Positions 8,860 to 16,309 of a DNA stretch of 62,414 nt are shown here, in pieces. The position numbers and the translations under genes were made by a program. The stretch covers positions 1 to 62,414 of the forward strand of contig UBXM01000028.1 of NCBI GenBank assembly GCA_900469445.1. The letters run 5' to 3'. The first letter of the stretch is position 1; each line of letters begins with the position of its first letter. Origin of the DNA: Hyphomicrobiales bacterium (lineage in GTDB: Bacteria; Pseudomonadota; Alphaproteobacteria; Rhizobiales; Rhizobiaceae). Under the pieces are notes generated by a model. It had not been told where the DNA came from. It searched no databases and saw only the letters and a program-made list of their open reading frames with translations.

Positions 8860-10723
8860 CAGATAGGTCCTTCTCACGATCGAGTTCAGTGAGGATGCGA
8901 TCGCACTCAATGATCCGTGTCTCGGCGAGGTTTCGGCTAACCGGGTCTAGCCCGGGTTGATCGAGAAGGACCGTATTTCGGTCTCGACGCGCCTGCCACA
9001 CGGGTCGATGTCTGGCTGTTACAGCAAAGTTGGCGCAGCTGAGACAGGTACTTTCGGTTCGCAGCACCGGGTTCGGGCCTCGCTCGTCGCCGAGGCAGGC
9101 CGCTGTTTCGACGCGGTAGACGCAATAGCCCCAGTCGCAAACCCCGAGCCGGAGGTCGGTCTCTTCCATCAGGAAACGAACATAGGCCTGGACGTCGCCG
9201 TCGCGGGTGCGACCGCGGAACTGCGAGCGGGCGGTAATCATACGCCCGCCCTTGCCGCCGAGTGTCGTCGCGGTCAGCACTTCTTCCAGGGCAGCTCGGG
9301 TTTCCTCCTGGGCATGGCGGTCGACCAGTTCGTCAAGTGCGAAGTCAGTTCCAACATAACCACGGTCGGTCATGGCCCGCGTCACATGCCCGAAGTGCAC
9401 CTGAAGCGCGTGTAAGCCAGTGCGGTCGCGTTTTCCGACGAAGCGGGCAAATGTCTTGCGGCCCTGATGGGTGTTCAGATGCCAGCGCTCACCCTCGTGG
9501 TCCGGCATGTCGATAAATGGCGCGAAGTGTTCGTTCAGCCGCCGTATGATTGTGGTGACGACGGGCAGGTCAATACGGGCGGCAGGGCCGGCCAGTCCCG
9601 TGCTGGCCATCACCAAGAACAGCTCGGAGCGCCCGGCCTGAGCTCGCAAACGGGCAGTCAGCCGTTCCATCACCCAAACGGCACGCTCGACTGGCGCTGG
9701 CGCAAGCCAGCGATGGGCTTCGCCATTGATGCCGCGCTCTGTCTTGTAGATCTGCCCCTTTACATAGGCGAAGCTCTCACCACCATCGCCGGACGGGTGC
9801 TGCTCGATGCATCCGGCTTGAAGCCCAAGGATCTCCGACACCCGGGCGCCAACCAGATAAGCGATCACGACGAAGCAGGCGTCGTAAATGCGATCGGCTA
9901 GATATCGAACCTGCTTGGTGCTGGTGACTGGCGCATCATGCCAGGGAGCATCCTCTCCAGGGAGTGTCGAGAAGACGAACGGCGCAATGGTATCGGTGAC
10001 GATGAAGCCGGCTTTCGTCTGGTGGACCCCCTGCCCAAGGGCATCATCGTATGTGGTCTGCGCCAATGTCTGCAGCGCAACGACGTCATCCGCCGGCTGC
10101 CCGATCAGCCGCAGCGCCGCCGAGACCAATGGCACGGCGATCGCATCCGGCGTATAGGGAAGCCAGCCCCGATCACGGCGCACGAAGGGCGGTGTCACCC
10201 CAGGGAACGGGTCTTCGATCGCCACCTCGGGGAACTTCGATCCCTGAAGATAAAGAAGCCTCAGCAGATTGGCATAATGCTGCAGTGTCACGATCGTCAC
10301 CATCTTGCCAGGCTTGGCTCCCGGACGCTGCGCCATCGCCGCCAGGAACCGATCACAGCTATCCCGATCGAGATCGGCGAAGCTTCGGTATCCCTGCGCC
10401 ACCATCCAGCGGATCAATATCCTTTCCATATTGAAGATGCGGACGATCGTTGATTCGTGGACGTTCCGGCGTCCCGGTGGAGGGTCCAGCTTCAGGCTCC
10501 AAAGGAAGAGTTTCGCTGACTCGCGCCATTCGGCCCATTGCGGATCGCTAAACCGGCTGTCGTCAACAAGCGTAAATCCCCAGTCGAGCGAGAAGTCGCT
10601 GCGGTTCCCGCCTGGGCGAACGCCATCAAGATGCCAGACCTGATCCGGCCATATCGAGCGCGCCGATATCCGCAGGTCCGGCCTCGCCTCGGCAACAAGA
10701 TCGCGTGCAGCAGACGTTTGCAT
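8849..10723 (-). CDS. Tyrosine recombinase 3 of the trio (624 aa)
   Basis: This is a large tyrosine recombinase with an N-terminal SAM-like/core-binding region (about residues 60-180) and a C-terminal catalytic domain. Visible motifs are the first Arg in YLVGARVSEILGL, the HQGRKTFARF box, the second histidine region LQVHFGHVTRAMT, and the tyrosine in DRGYVGTDF. After the catalytic domain comes a cysteine-containing tail (CLSCANF), resembling a zinc-binding C-terminus seen in long TnpB-like recombinases. It starts three bases after the stop of recombinase 2, indicating translational coupling. Tn554 has only one recombinase of this size, so the second is the odd part of this element. Confidence 0.85.
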   Translation of the reverse strand: MQTSAARDLVAEARPDLRISARSIWPDQVWHLDGVRPGGNRSDFSLDWGFTLVDDSRFSDPQWAEWRESAKLFLWSLKLDPPPGRRNVHESTIVRIFNMERILIRWMVAQGYRSFADLDRDSCDRFLAAMAQRPGAKPGKMVTIVTLQHYANLLRLLYLQGSKFPEVAIEDPFPGVTPPFVRRDRGWLPYTPDAIAVPLVSAALRLIGQPADDVVALQTLAQTTYDDALGQGVHQTKAGFIVTDTIAPFVFSTLPGEDAPWHDAPVTSTKQVRYLADRIYDACFVVIAYLVGARVSEILGLQAGCIEQHPSGDGGESFAYVKGQIYKTERGINGEAHRWLAPAPVERAVWVMERLTARLRAQAGRSELFLVMASTGLAGPAARIDLPVVTTIIRRLNEHFAPFIDMPDHEGERWHLNTHQGRKTFARFVGKRDRTGLHALQVHFGHVTRAMTDRGYVGTDFALDELVDRHAQEETRAALEEVLTATTLGGKGGRMITARSQFRGRTRDGDVQAYVRFLMEETDLRLGVCDWGYCVYRVETAACLGDERGPNPVLRTESTCLSCANFAVTARHRPVWQARRDRNTVLLDQPGLDPVSRNLAETRIIECDRILTELDREKDLSDGT

Positions 10724-10726
10724 CCG

Positions 10727-12541
10727 TCACTCCAGCGCTGGAAGGATTGGCAACGTCGACACTCGGCGTTCGGCCTCCATGTGCAGCGCTTGTGGGAAGC
10801 CGGGCAGGATGTCGTGCGTCAGAATGTGCAGGCTCTGCGCGTACAGAAGCGCGAAGCGACGCGGATCGATCCGCTCGCGCGCACACTCCAGTTCCTTCTT
10901 CGCCTGGAGGATGCGTGCCAGATGCTCAGCATCGATCGGGATCACCAGACCTGGGCAGCGCAGACATCCGCCGAAGTGGCGGCACACCCGACCGGCCGTC
11001 GATCCAGGTGCTGCACCCGCAACCGGGTTGAGGCAATCATGGCTAAAGGGAACCGTTGCATTCTCTACGATTGCAATCTCGCCGCCTTTCGCCTGATCTT
11101 TTTCCTCCGCCCGCTCACCGATGATCCAGCCAAGCATCAGACCCTGCAAACGGGCAATCGTCTCACGCTGGATGCGCTGCGTCTGAGGCCCCTTGATGTA
11201 AAGCTCGGTCGTGTCGGCGCGCGCGTGGTTGAGCACGTCCTGTGTCGCTAGGAGATCGCCGCCGGACGCCTTGTAATATTCGGTGGCGACACTGCCACGC
11301 AGCAGCACGGCTGCAAAATCCGGCAAGAGCTGACGGGCTCGTTCCGGCGCTGCCTTGTTCCAGATCGCAATCCGGGCATTTGAGCGCTTGATGAACGGCT
11401 TCAGCGCATGCGACAAGGTTGCCTCGGCAATGAGCGTCACGGCGACCTTCTTCTCGCTTTTCAACAGGAACAGTCGGTTTTGATCCTGCCGGCTGGCTCG
11501 CGCGGCCAACGGCGCCGTCATCGACAGCAATTTATCGATCAGGTTCGGCGCCGCATAACGACGACGGCGATCGAATGATCGCCTCTGCGCGCGCTTCACC
11601 TTACCGCCGGCCCGCGGTTTGGCCCACTCGACAACGATACGATGCTCGTCGAGCGGATGCGCCACTTGGCAATCGCGCGTCATCAGTCTCAAGGCATCCG
11701 GATTGCCCGCCGTCTGGATCGATAGCGCGAGAAAGAACGCGACGACCGTCTCGCCCGTTAGATGGAGATAGCTGCCCAGATGGCGAAGGCCACCATGGCG
11801 GTTGACCGCCGATATGTTTACACCGCTGCGGATCGCACGAACGCGTGAGGGTACAAGGCCTTCGTCCACACCGGCAATCGCCCGGATCGCGTCGCAAAGC
11901 TCGGGATCGGCACCCTCGACCGGTCCTTGCGCCGCAAGGATGGTTTGCCCGACCTCAAAGCGTTCCCATGCCTCGTCGATTTCTTCATAGCACGCGCGAA
12001 GGATCGCCTTGAGATCCTGCTCTGTAAGGCGCCGCCGGCTACCGGCGTTGCGGTTCGGCCAGACCCGCCAGGGGAAGTCGATCCGAGCTGGCAGCCGCGA
12101 CGGATGCCGGCGCTTGGTCCAGCCAATCATCTGCTGAAGCTGCGCGAGCACATTCGCCCGCGTGCCCTTCGACCAAGGCTCATTTGTCTGAGCCGTGATC
12201 TGCCGATCCAGCCATGCAATATAGCGCCCGACCATAGCACTGGTCATATCATCAGCCGACAAGACGTGGCCATCCTCACCCACAAATCGTGCAAATGTCC
12301 GTAAGGCCTGCCAGCAATGGCGATGCGTTTCATGGCTCGAGGCGACATGATGGTGACGGAAGGCATCGGCCAGCAGCATCGCAATATCTGCCGGCAACCC
12401 AACGCTTCCCAGATCGTAACGCTTCACGACATCGCCCCAACCATCACGGAAGACGACGATGGCATCAGCAGACGGGCCCAAAACGACCAATCCAACCTCG
12501 GGCGCCATCTTTCGATCAATCCGTTCGCGTCTACCGGCCAT
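10727..12541 (-). CDS. Tyrosine recombinase 2 of the trio (TnpB-like, 604 aa)
   Basis: The protein begins MAGRRERIDRKMAPEVGLVV, has a core-binding region around residues 80-190 (FARFVGEDGHVLSADD...) and a C-terminal catalytic domain. Near the C-terminus the box FAAVLLRGSVATEYY and the tyrosine segment DVLNHARADTTELYIKGPQT are seen. The tail contains CRHFGGCLRCPGL, a probable zinc-binding motif as in Tn554 TnpB. The start overlaps the upstream recombinase by 11 bases. The histidine usually preceding the second arginine is not obvious, so catalytic competence of this subunit is uncertain. Confidence 0.85.
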   Translation of the reverse strand: MAGRRERIDRKMAPEVGLVVLGPSADAIVVFRDGWGDVVKRYDLGSVGLPADIAMLLADAFRHHHVASSHETHRHCWQALRTFARFVGEDGHVLSADDMTSAMVGRYIAWLDRQITAQTNEPWSKGTRANVLAQLQQMIGWTKRRHPSRLPARIDFPWRVWPNRNAGSRRRLTEQDLKAILRACYEEIDEAWERFEVGQTILAAQGPVEGADPELCDAIRAIAGVDEGLVPSRVRAIRSGVNISAVNRHGGLRHLGSYLHLTGETVVAFFLALSIQTAGNPDALRLMTRDCQVAHPLDEHRIVVEWAKPRAGGKVKRAQRRSFDRRRRYAAPNLIDKLLSMTAPLAARASRQDQNRLFLLKSEKKVAVTLIAEATLSHALKPFIKRSNARIAIWNKAAPERARQLLPDFAAVLLRGSVATEYYKASGGDLLATQDVLNHARADTTELYIKGPQTQRIQRETIARLQGLMLGWIIGERAEEKDQAKGGEIAIVENATVPFSHDCLNPVAGAAPGSTAGRVCRHFGGCLRCPGLVIPIDAEHLARILQAKKELECARERIDPRRFALLYAQSLHILTHDILPGFPQALHMEAERRVSTLPILPALE

Positions 12542-13691
12542 CGGGGATCAACTCGCCATAAAGATAGTCGATGCTGTCGGCCAGATCCCGCCCGTGCAGC
12601 TCCACGCACCGCAGGTAAATTGCCGTGCTCTGGATCGAACTGTGGCCCAGCAGGACCTGTACGATCTTCAACGGATTGAGGTCCGGCCTCCTCATCGCCT
12701 GCCGTTGTAACTGCACCAGCATCGTCGTCGCATATGTGTGCCTCAGGCAATGAAGGCTTCCTGCCACGCCGGCCGCGCGGAACGCCTCGGCAAAAACCGC
12801 CGTCAATCGCGCCTTGCTGACCGCGTTTCCATGGCCGTTGAGGAACAGTGCCGAGGGAGGCTGATAGCTCGCGCGACGGCGGCGCAAAGCCCGGACCTGC
12901 GGCGTACGAACCTCATCGACATAGCGCTGTGTGCGATCGACCAGGCGGATCGGCGGATAGATCGTGCGAGGCTTGTCACCCTTGGTGATCGTCAGCGGCA
13001 CGCCGATCAAAGGATGATCCTCAGCGTCCAGATGTGCCGTCTCCGGCACCTGGAAGACGGCAAGGCCGCAAAGCTCCTTACGCCGCAATCCCGTCGACAG
13101 CGCCCATTCCGCCATCAGACCATACGGCATCTCCAGATGCGCAAACACCCGGCGCAACTGATCGACACGCAATGGTCGCGGCAGATGCTCATGCTCGGAG
13201 ACCGTTAGGATATTCGCCGCCATCACCCCCGGGCGTCCATCCACATGGGCTAGGAAAGATTGCCGCCGGCCAGTGCCCACCCGCACATCGACAAAGTGGA
13301 ACGGCAGGCTTTCGATCATGCCGCGGCCTTGCGCCCAGGCATAGAACCGACAGATCGTGCGCACCCGATCATTCACCGTCGAACGCGCGTAAGGGCGTTT
13401 CGTATGCGGGCTCGGCTGCGACAGCATGCGATTGCGCCAGGATGCTATCTCGGCCTCACTCACACCCCGCCAATCAAGGCCCGATTGCTCCAGGCTGTCG
13501 AACCACTCATGAAGATGCTCAGCATAAGTCCGAACCGTTTCCGCCGCATGGCTGCGACCGGGTATTGTCGCCAGTTCCAACAGCCAGGCAAACGCCGGCT
13601 TGATGATCGACATCCGTTCCGACACCAGGATTGGAAAGCCCGCCGGTATCGTCGAATACCCCATCGCCGCCCTGATGATGCGCACCATCAT
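12531..13691 (-). CDS. Tyrosine recombinase 1 of the trio (TnpA-like, 386 aa)
   Basis: All catalytic motifs are visible: Arg in WALSTGLRRKELCGL, the HCLRHTYATTML box, LGHSSIQSTAIYLRC with the second histidine and the nucleophilic tyrosine. The N-terminal half holds a SAM-like core-binding domain (HAAETVRTYAEHLHEWFDSL). The size fits Tn554 TnpA. I place the start at ATG 13689-13691, preceded by AGAGGACAG, rather than the longer GTG frame at 13757. It is the first gene of the overlapping transposon operon, so its promoter must lie in 13692-14067 inside the right end. Confidence 0.88.
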   Translation of the reverse strand: MMVRIIRAAMGYSTIPAGFPILVSERMSIIKPAFAWLLELATIPGRSHAAETVRTYAEHLHEWFDSLEQSGLDWRGVSEAEIASWRNRMLSQPSPHTKRPYARSTVNDRVRTICRFYAWAQGRGMIESLPFHFVDVRVGTGRRQSFLAHVDGRPGVMAANILTVSEHEHLPRPLRVDQLRRVFAHLEMPYGLMAEWALSTGLRRKELCGLAVFQVPETAHLDAEDHPLIGVPLTITKGDKPRTIYPPIRLVDRTQRYVDEVRTPQVRALRRRRASYQPPSALFLNGHGNAVSKARLTAVFAEAFRAAGVAGSLHCLRHTYATTMLVQLQRQAMRRPDLNPLKIVQVLLGHSSIQSTAIYLRCVELHGRDLADSIDYLYGELIPDGR

Positions 13692-13804
13692 CTGTCCTCT
13701 TTGCTCGCCGTCGCTCAAAACAGCACAAGACGCAAGGCAGGCCTCAAAGCCCTGCACAGCAACAAAGAAGACAGCTTTCCAAACAGGATGTTATCTTGAG
13801 CGGA

Positions 13805-13901
13805 GCGCCTCCGGCGCACTCTTCTCTTTTGAATGCGAGGGGTTCCCCTCGCGCTCTCCCGTTCGCCACGTGGCAGAAGTGCAGGCTTAGTCCTGCACTT
13901 C
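13805..13901. repeat. Cluster of three hairpins at the transposon right end
   Basis: Three perfect inverted repeats lie in under 100 bases between the recombinase operon and the right terminus: GCGCC-TCC-GGCGC (13805-13817), GCGAGGGG-TT-CCCCTCGC (13835-13852) and GAAGTGCAGG-CTTAGT-CCTGCACTTC (13876-13901). They could be recombinase-binding subterminal sites or block read-through from outside. None has a clear T-run. Confidence 0.65.
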
Positions 13902-14027
13902 ATGGACAAGCTTATGGTGTCGCCGCCGCCTCAAGCGTTGTCCTCGCTTCGCTGCGGGAACGCTTGACCCGGACGTCTGCCTGCCTTCCTCGATATGTCC
14001 CGCCAATATCACCCGGAACCATGACGG

Positions 14028-14067
14028 CCGTACGAACCCAACAGGACATTTGCGAAACAGAACCTAA
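14028..14067. repeat. Right terminal inverted repeat of the transposon
   Basis: Read inward on the minus strand it begins TTAGGTTCTGTTTCGCAAAT, followed by GTCC and a downstream CGTACGG. It pairs imperfectly with the left terminus at 7563-7603 and abuts the last in-frame codon (CTT) of the parB-like N-terminal fragment. Confidence 0.65.
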
Positions 14068-14373
14068 AAGCGGTTCGCGGGCGATATTTTCGACCATGGA
14101 CTGCATGGCACCGTTGTCGTCGGCGGGATCTTTTACGAGGACCTGGATTTCAGTGAGATCAGCTGCAATGGCAGCACACTTGCGCCTATGACCTGCCTGG
14201 ATGACATAACCATTGCCGCCGTTCGTTTGCGGCGAAACAACGGGAGGCTGGATGATACCGACGGCCTTCACCGTTGCCAGAAGCAGAGCATCGGCCTGAG
14301 GCGATGTTTTTGTCTGACGAGCGTCGTCGGGATTGTCATTCAGCGCCCGGGGGTCGATCATGATGAGATGCAT
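14068..14373 (-). pseudogene. Plasmid ParB-like protein, N-terminal part (split by transposon)
   Basis: Starting at ATG 14371-14373 after AAGGAGCAATTCAC, the frame encodes 102 residues of a ParB-type N-terminal domain: MHLIMIDPRALNDNPDDARQ, then GIIQPPVVSP, the GHRRKCAA box (ParB box II is GxRR) and SMVENIAREPL, the ENIxR motif. At 14067 the transposon begins. Translation would continue about 51 residues into the element before a stop at 13912. The C-terminal part lies at 6114-7562 in matching phase. Such ParB-like proteins are common beside antirestriction genes on rhizobial plasmids and are distinct from RepB. Confidence 0.85.
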
Positions 14374-14717
14374 GTGAATTGCTCCTTGCGGGTTTCGGAG
14401 CGGCGGTCGCCACCCCTTCCTGCCTTCAGTTCTTTCCGAAGACATCTCCCGGACCGCGGGGCGAACGGTCCGGCGCAACTGCGCCCGAGCGGCCCTGCCC
14501 GGCAGGAAGAGCGGGGCCTTAAGCCCTGCGAGACCGATGGGCAGGGTTGAGGAGGGGGCGGTTGAGCGAAGCGACGCCGGGACAGGCGATCTGCGAGAGG
14601 GGTTTCTTCCCCTTTCCTTCTCCCTCTTTCATTCCCTTGGAGCTTGAACCGGCCGCCCCAATCGAGCATGTCTCGTCGGGTGGTAGCTAAGTCGGCGCAC
14701 TTGGCGGATTGATTTTT
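14374..14717. other. Divergent intergenic region, no recognised gene
   Basis: About 340 bases between the minus-strand parB-like gene and the plus-strand toxin-antitoxin pair. It should hold promoters for both. I see no gene. Confidence 0.35.
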
Positions 14718-14733
14718 TACGAGGATCTTCGTA
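14718..14733. promoter_or_regulatory. Palindromic operator-like site before the TA pair
   Basis: TACGAGGATCTTCGTA is a 16-bp palindrome with one mismatched pair, ending three bases before the start codon of the toxin-like gene. Its position fits autoregulation by the zinc-ribbon partner (inference). Confidence 0.55.
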
Positions 14734-14736
14734 TAT

Positions 14737-15033
14737 ATGCCGAAGACAGGTTTCAAGGAAGCTAAGAGAAAGGTTATCACGGCGCTGCAAAGCGGGACTT
14801 TCCAGCATGAGACGACGCGCTCAAATGTATCGACGAAGAACCTGCTTCTCATGGGATTGGTAACGGCAGAGCAGATTTGTGACGTCCTGAAGCACTGCCA
14901 GGGCCAAGATCATCAATCTTCACCGCATCATCAGGCGCCGTCGATCGAAGTCCACATCATCCAGCGTGATGGCTGGTACATCAAATTCTACTTCGTTGAC
15001 CCGGATACGGTGTTCATCAGCGTGCATCAATGA
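14737..15033 (+). CDS. Probable toxin of an MqsR-like pair (98 aa)
   Basis: The product begins MPKTGFKEAKRKVITALQSG and ends with a beta-rich stretch (VHIIQRDGWYIKFYFVDPDT, then VFISVHQ). Length (98 residues), an early basic helix, a helix such as MGLVTAEQICDVLKHCQG and a C-terminal beta segment fit MqsR-type mRNA interferases, but identity is low by eye. It overlaps the next gene (ATGA), which encodes a CxxC zinc-ribbon protein like MqsA. The toxin-first order is also that of mqsRA. A palindrome directly upstream supports autoregulation. The toxin call is inferred from length, order and partner. Confidence 0.5.
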   Translation: MPKTGFKEAKRKVITALQSGTFQHETTRSNVSTKNLLLMGLVTAEQICDVLKHCQGQDHQSSPHHQAPSIEVHIIQRDGWYIKFYFVDPDTVFISVHQ

Positions 15034-15680
15034 GGCTACCCATGAAGCTTTATCAGCCCGGCGACACGAGTAAGGCGATCTGCCCTGACTGTGGCAAGCT
15101 CGTTTCGACGACCTTCGCCTACCGTGATGTGCCGTTCGATGACGGGACAGGCGTGGTGAAAGGGATTCTCGCGGCAGTCTGCGACGAATGCGAGGCCGTT
15201 TTGTCGATCCCCGCACAATCCACGCCCGCCATTAGGCGCGCGCGGGAGGCAGCCGATATCCCGCTCGAAGTCAGCATCCCAGCTCCCGAGATCGAGATTA
15301 TCGATGCGGCTGCCTACCGGATCGATCCGGATGCAACGACACGATTCAGAAAATCGTTGTTCGCTTTCTACCTTCAACGCCTTCGACACGACGAAAGCGC
15401 TGCCGGAATGCTTCGACGCGAATTCGAGACCTGGAATGCGGCGAAGATCGAACAGCGCAATCGGGTCGGCAAGGCTGTGAGGATCCCGCAGCGCAGACTA
15501 TCGTTCAAGATCTCGCCCAAGACCGATCGGGACGTCCAGTGGCTCATGAAGGCGAGTGGGATGAACAAGACGGACACGGTCAGGAGTGTGGTCATGGAGA
15601 TCGAACGGGATCTTCTCGCGCCGAAAGCGCCCAACGGCCTGCGCCATCTGCAGGACATCGCCGCGGTCGTCAACGCGTAA
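15030..15680 (+). CDS. Zinc-ribbon protein, probable MqsA-like antitoxin
   Basis: The N-terminal domain has a pair of CxxC knuckles (CPDCGKLVSTTF at about residues 18-29 and CDECEAVLS near residue 50), as in the YgiT/MqsA-type zinc finger. The middle is a proline-rich linker, and the C-terminal half is helical with a ribbon-helix-helix-like stretch (RLSFKISPKTDRDVQWLM). The start overlaps the stop of the toxin-like gene; an internal Met at 15042 is an alternative. Family precedent: MqsA binds MqsR and its own operator. At 216 residues it is longer than E. coli MqsA (131), so the C-terminal part is probably a different DNA-binding module. Confidence 0.55.
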   Translation: MRLPMKLYQPGDTSKAICPDCGKLVSTTFAYRDVPFDDGTGVVKGILAAVCDECEAVLSIPAQSTPAIRRAREAADIPLEVSIPAPEIEIIDAAAYRIDPDATTRFRKSLFAFYLQRLRHDESAAGMLRREFETWNAAKIEQRNRVGKAVRIPQRRLSFKISPKTDRDVQWLMKASGMNKTDTVRSVVMEIERDLLAPKAPNGLRHLQDIAAVVNA

Positions 15681-16309
15681 ACCTGCGCTGAAATCCTGCG
15701 CCGCCCGCTGTTGCATTTGCGATCATCGCGCGTGCCAAGACGTCTTTCATTGCTCGTGCCAGACGACGATTTGGAATAAATTCTGAGAGTCAGGCGGACG
15801 TGATCACTGAATCCGAAATCATTTTCAGGGAGTTACACGCGAGGCTTAGTCGAACCAAGCGGCCCGAGCAGCCAGTTGCTGGGGGTTCTGAACCGCCATT
15901 CGAAACTCGCCGATGAACTGTGCCAGCAGGCGAGTTAACTTGGCACGACATAAGCGGTGTCCAGGCAAAGCCTCCCACGACGCTTCAGCAGTTAACACGA
16001 CCAAAAGAGGTATCGACGCGACACGATGCCACTGAATTTCTTTGCGAAAACGTTGATTAAAACTCTCGCAACTCCGGATTGGACGCCGCTCCGTTCCGGA
16101 TTGGACGGGACGATTTCCAAATAAGAAGCGCTCTGACGAACCAAGAAAAAAGGGCCGACGGAAAACCGCGGCCCATAAGTGTGGAGATCTTGAACCTCCA
16201 GAGGGGAACAGCTGTTGCGGCGGAACTGGGAGGTGACCGCCATGTGCATCAGCTGTGAGCGTTATGATGAATATGTCACCACAACGCACCTAAATTTTGC
16301 GCATTACAG
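15681..16309. other. Convergent intergenic region
   Basis: About 630 bases between the zinc-ribbon gene and the end of the methyltransferase-helicase gene. No gene is recognised. It contains a minus-strand terminator at 16152-16174. Confidence 0.4.
16152..16174 (-). terminator. Terminator of the methyltransferase-helicase operon
   Basis: GGGCCG / CGGCCC with an inner CGG / CCG pairing around AAAA forms a stem followed on the minus strand by TTTTTT. It lies about 135 bases after the stop of the 1702-residue gene. Confidence 0.7.

Larger units (their letters stand above)
7563..14067 (-). mobile_element. Tn554/RIT-like transposon with three tyrosine recombinases
   Basis: The element is 6505 bp. 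Its ends are imperfect inverted repeats starting TTAGGTT at 7563 and ending AACCTAA at 14067. It carries three overlapping tyrosine-recombinase genes, a TnpC-like gene and a pRiA4b ORF-3-like gene, all on the minus strand. It interrupts the parB-like gene between codons for EPL and AMN. No target duplication is seen, as expected for Tn554-type elements. Recombinase sizes of 386, 604 and 624 residues plus a 159-residue small protein fit Tn554 (TnpA, TnpB, TnpC) with one additional large recombinase, or a RIT (recombinase in trio) design. Boundaries are inferred from the reconstructed host gene. Confidence 0.85.

Noticed and set aside
14358..14852. A 164-codon minus-strand ORF overlapping the parB-like start
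   Set aside because: It runs in another frame across the intergenic region and the toxin-like gene with no recognisable product.
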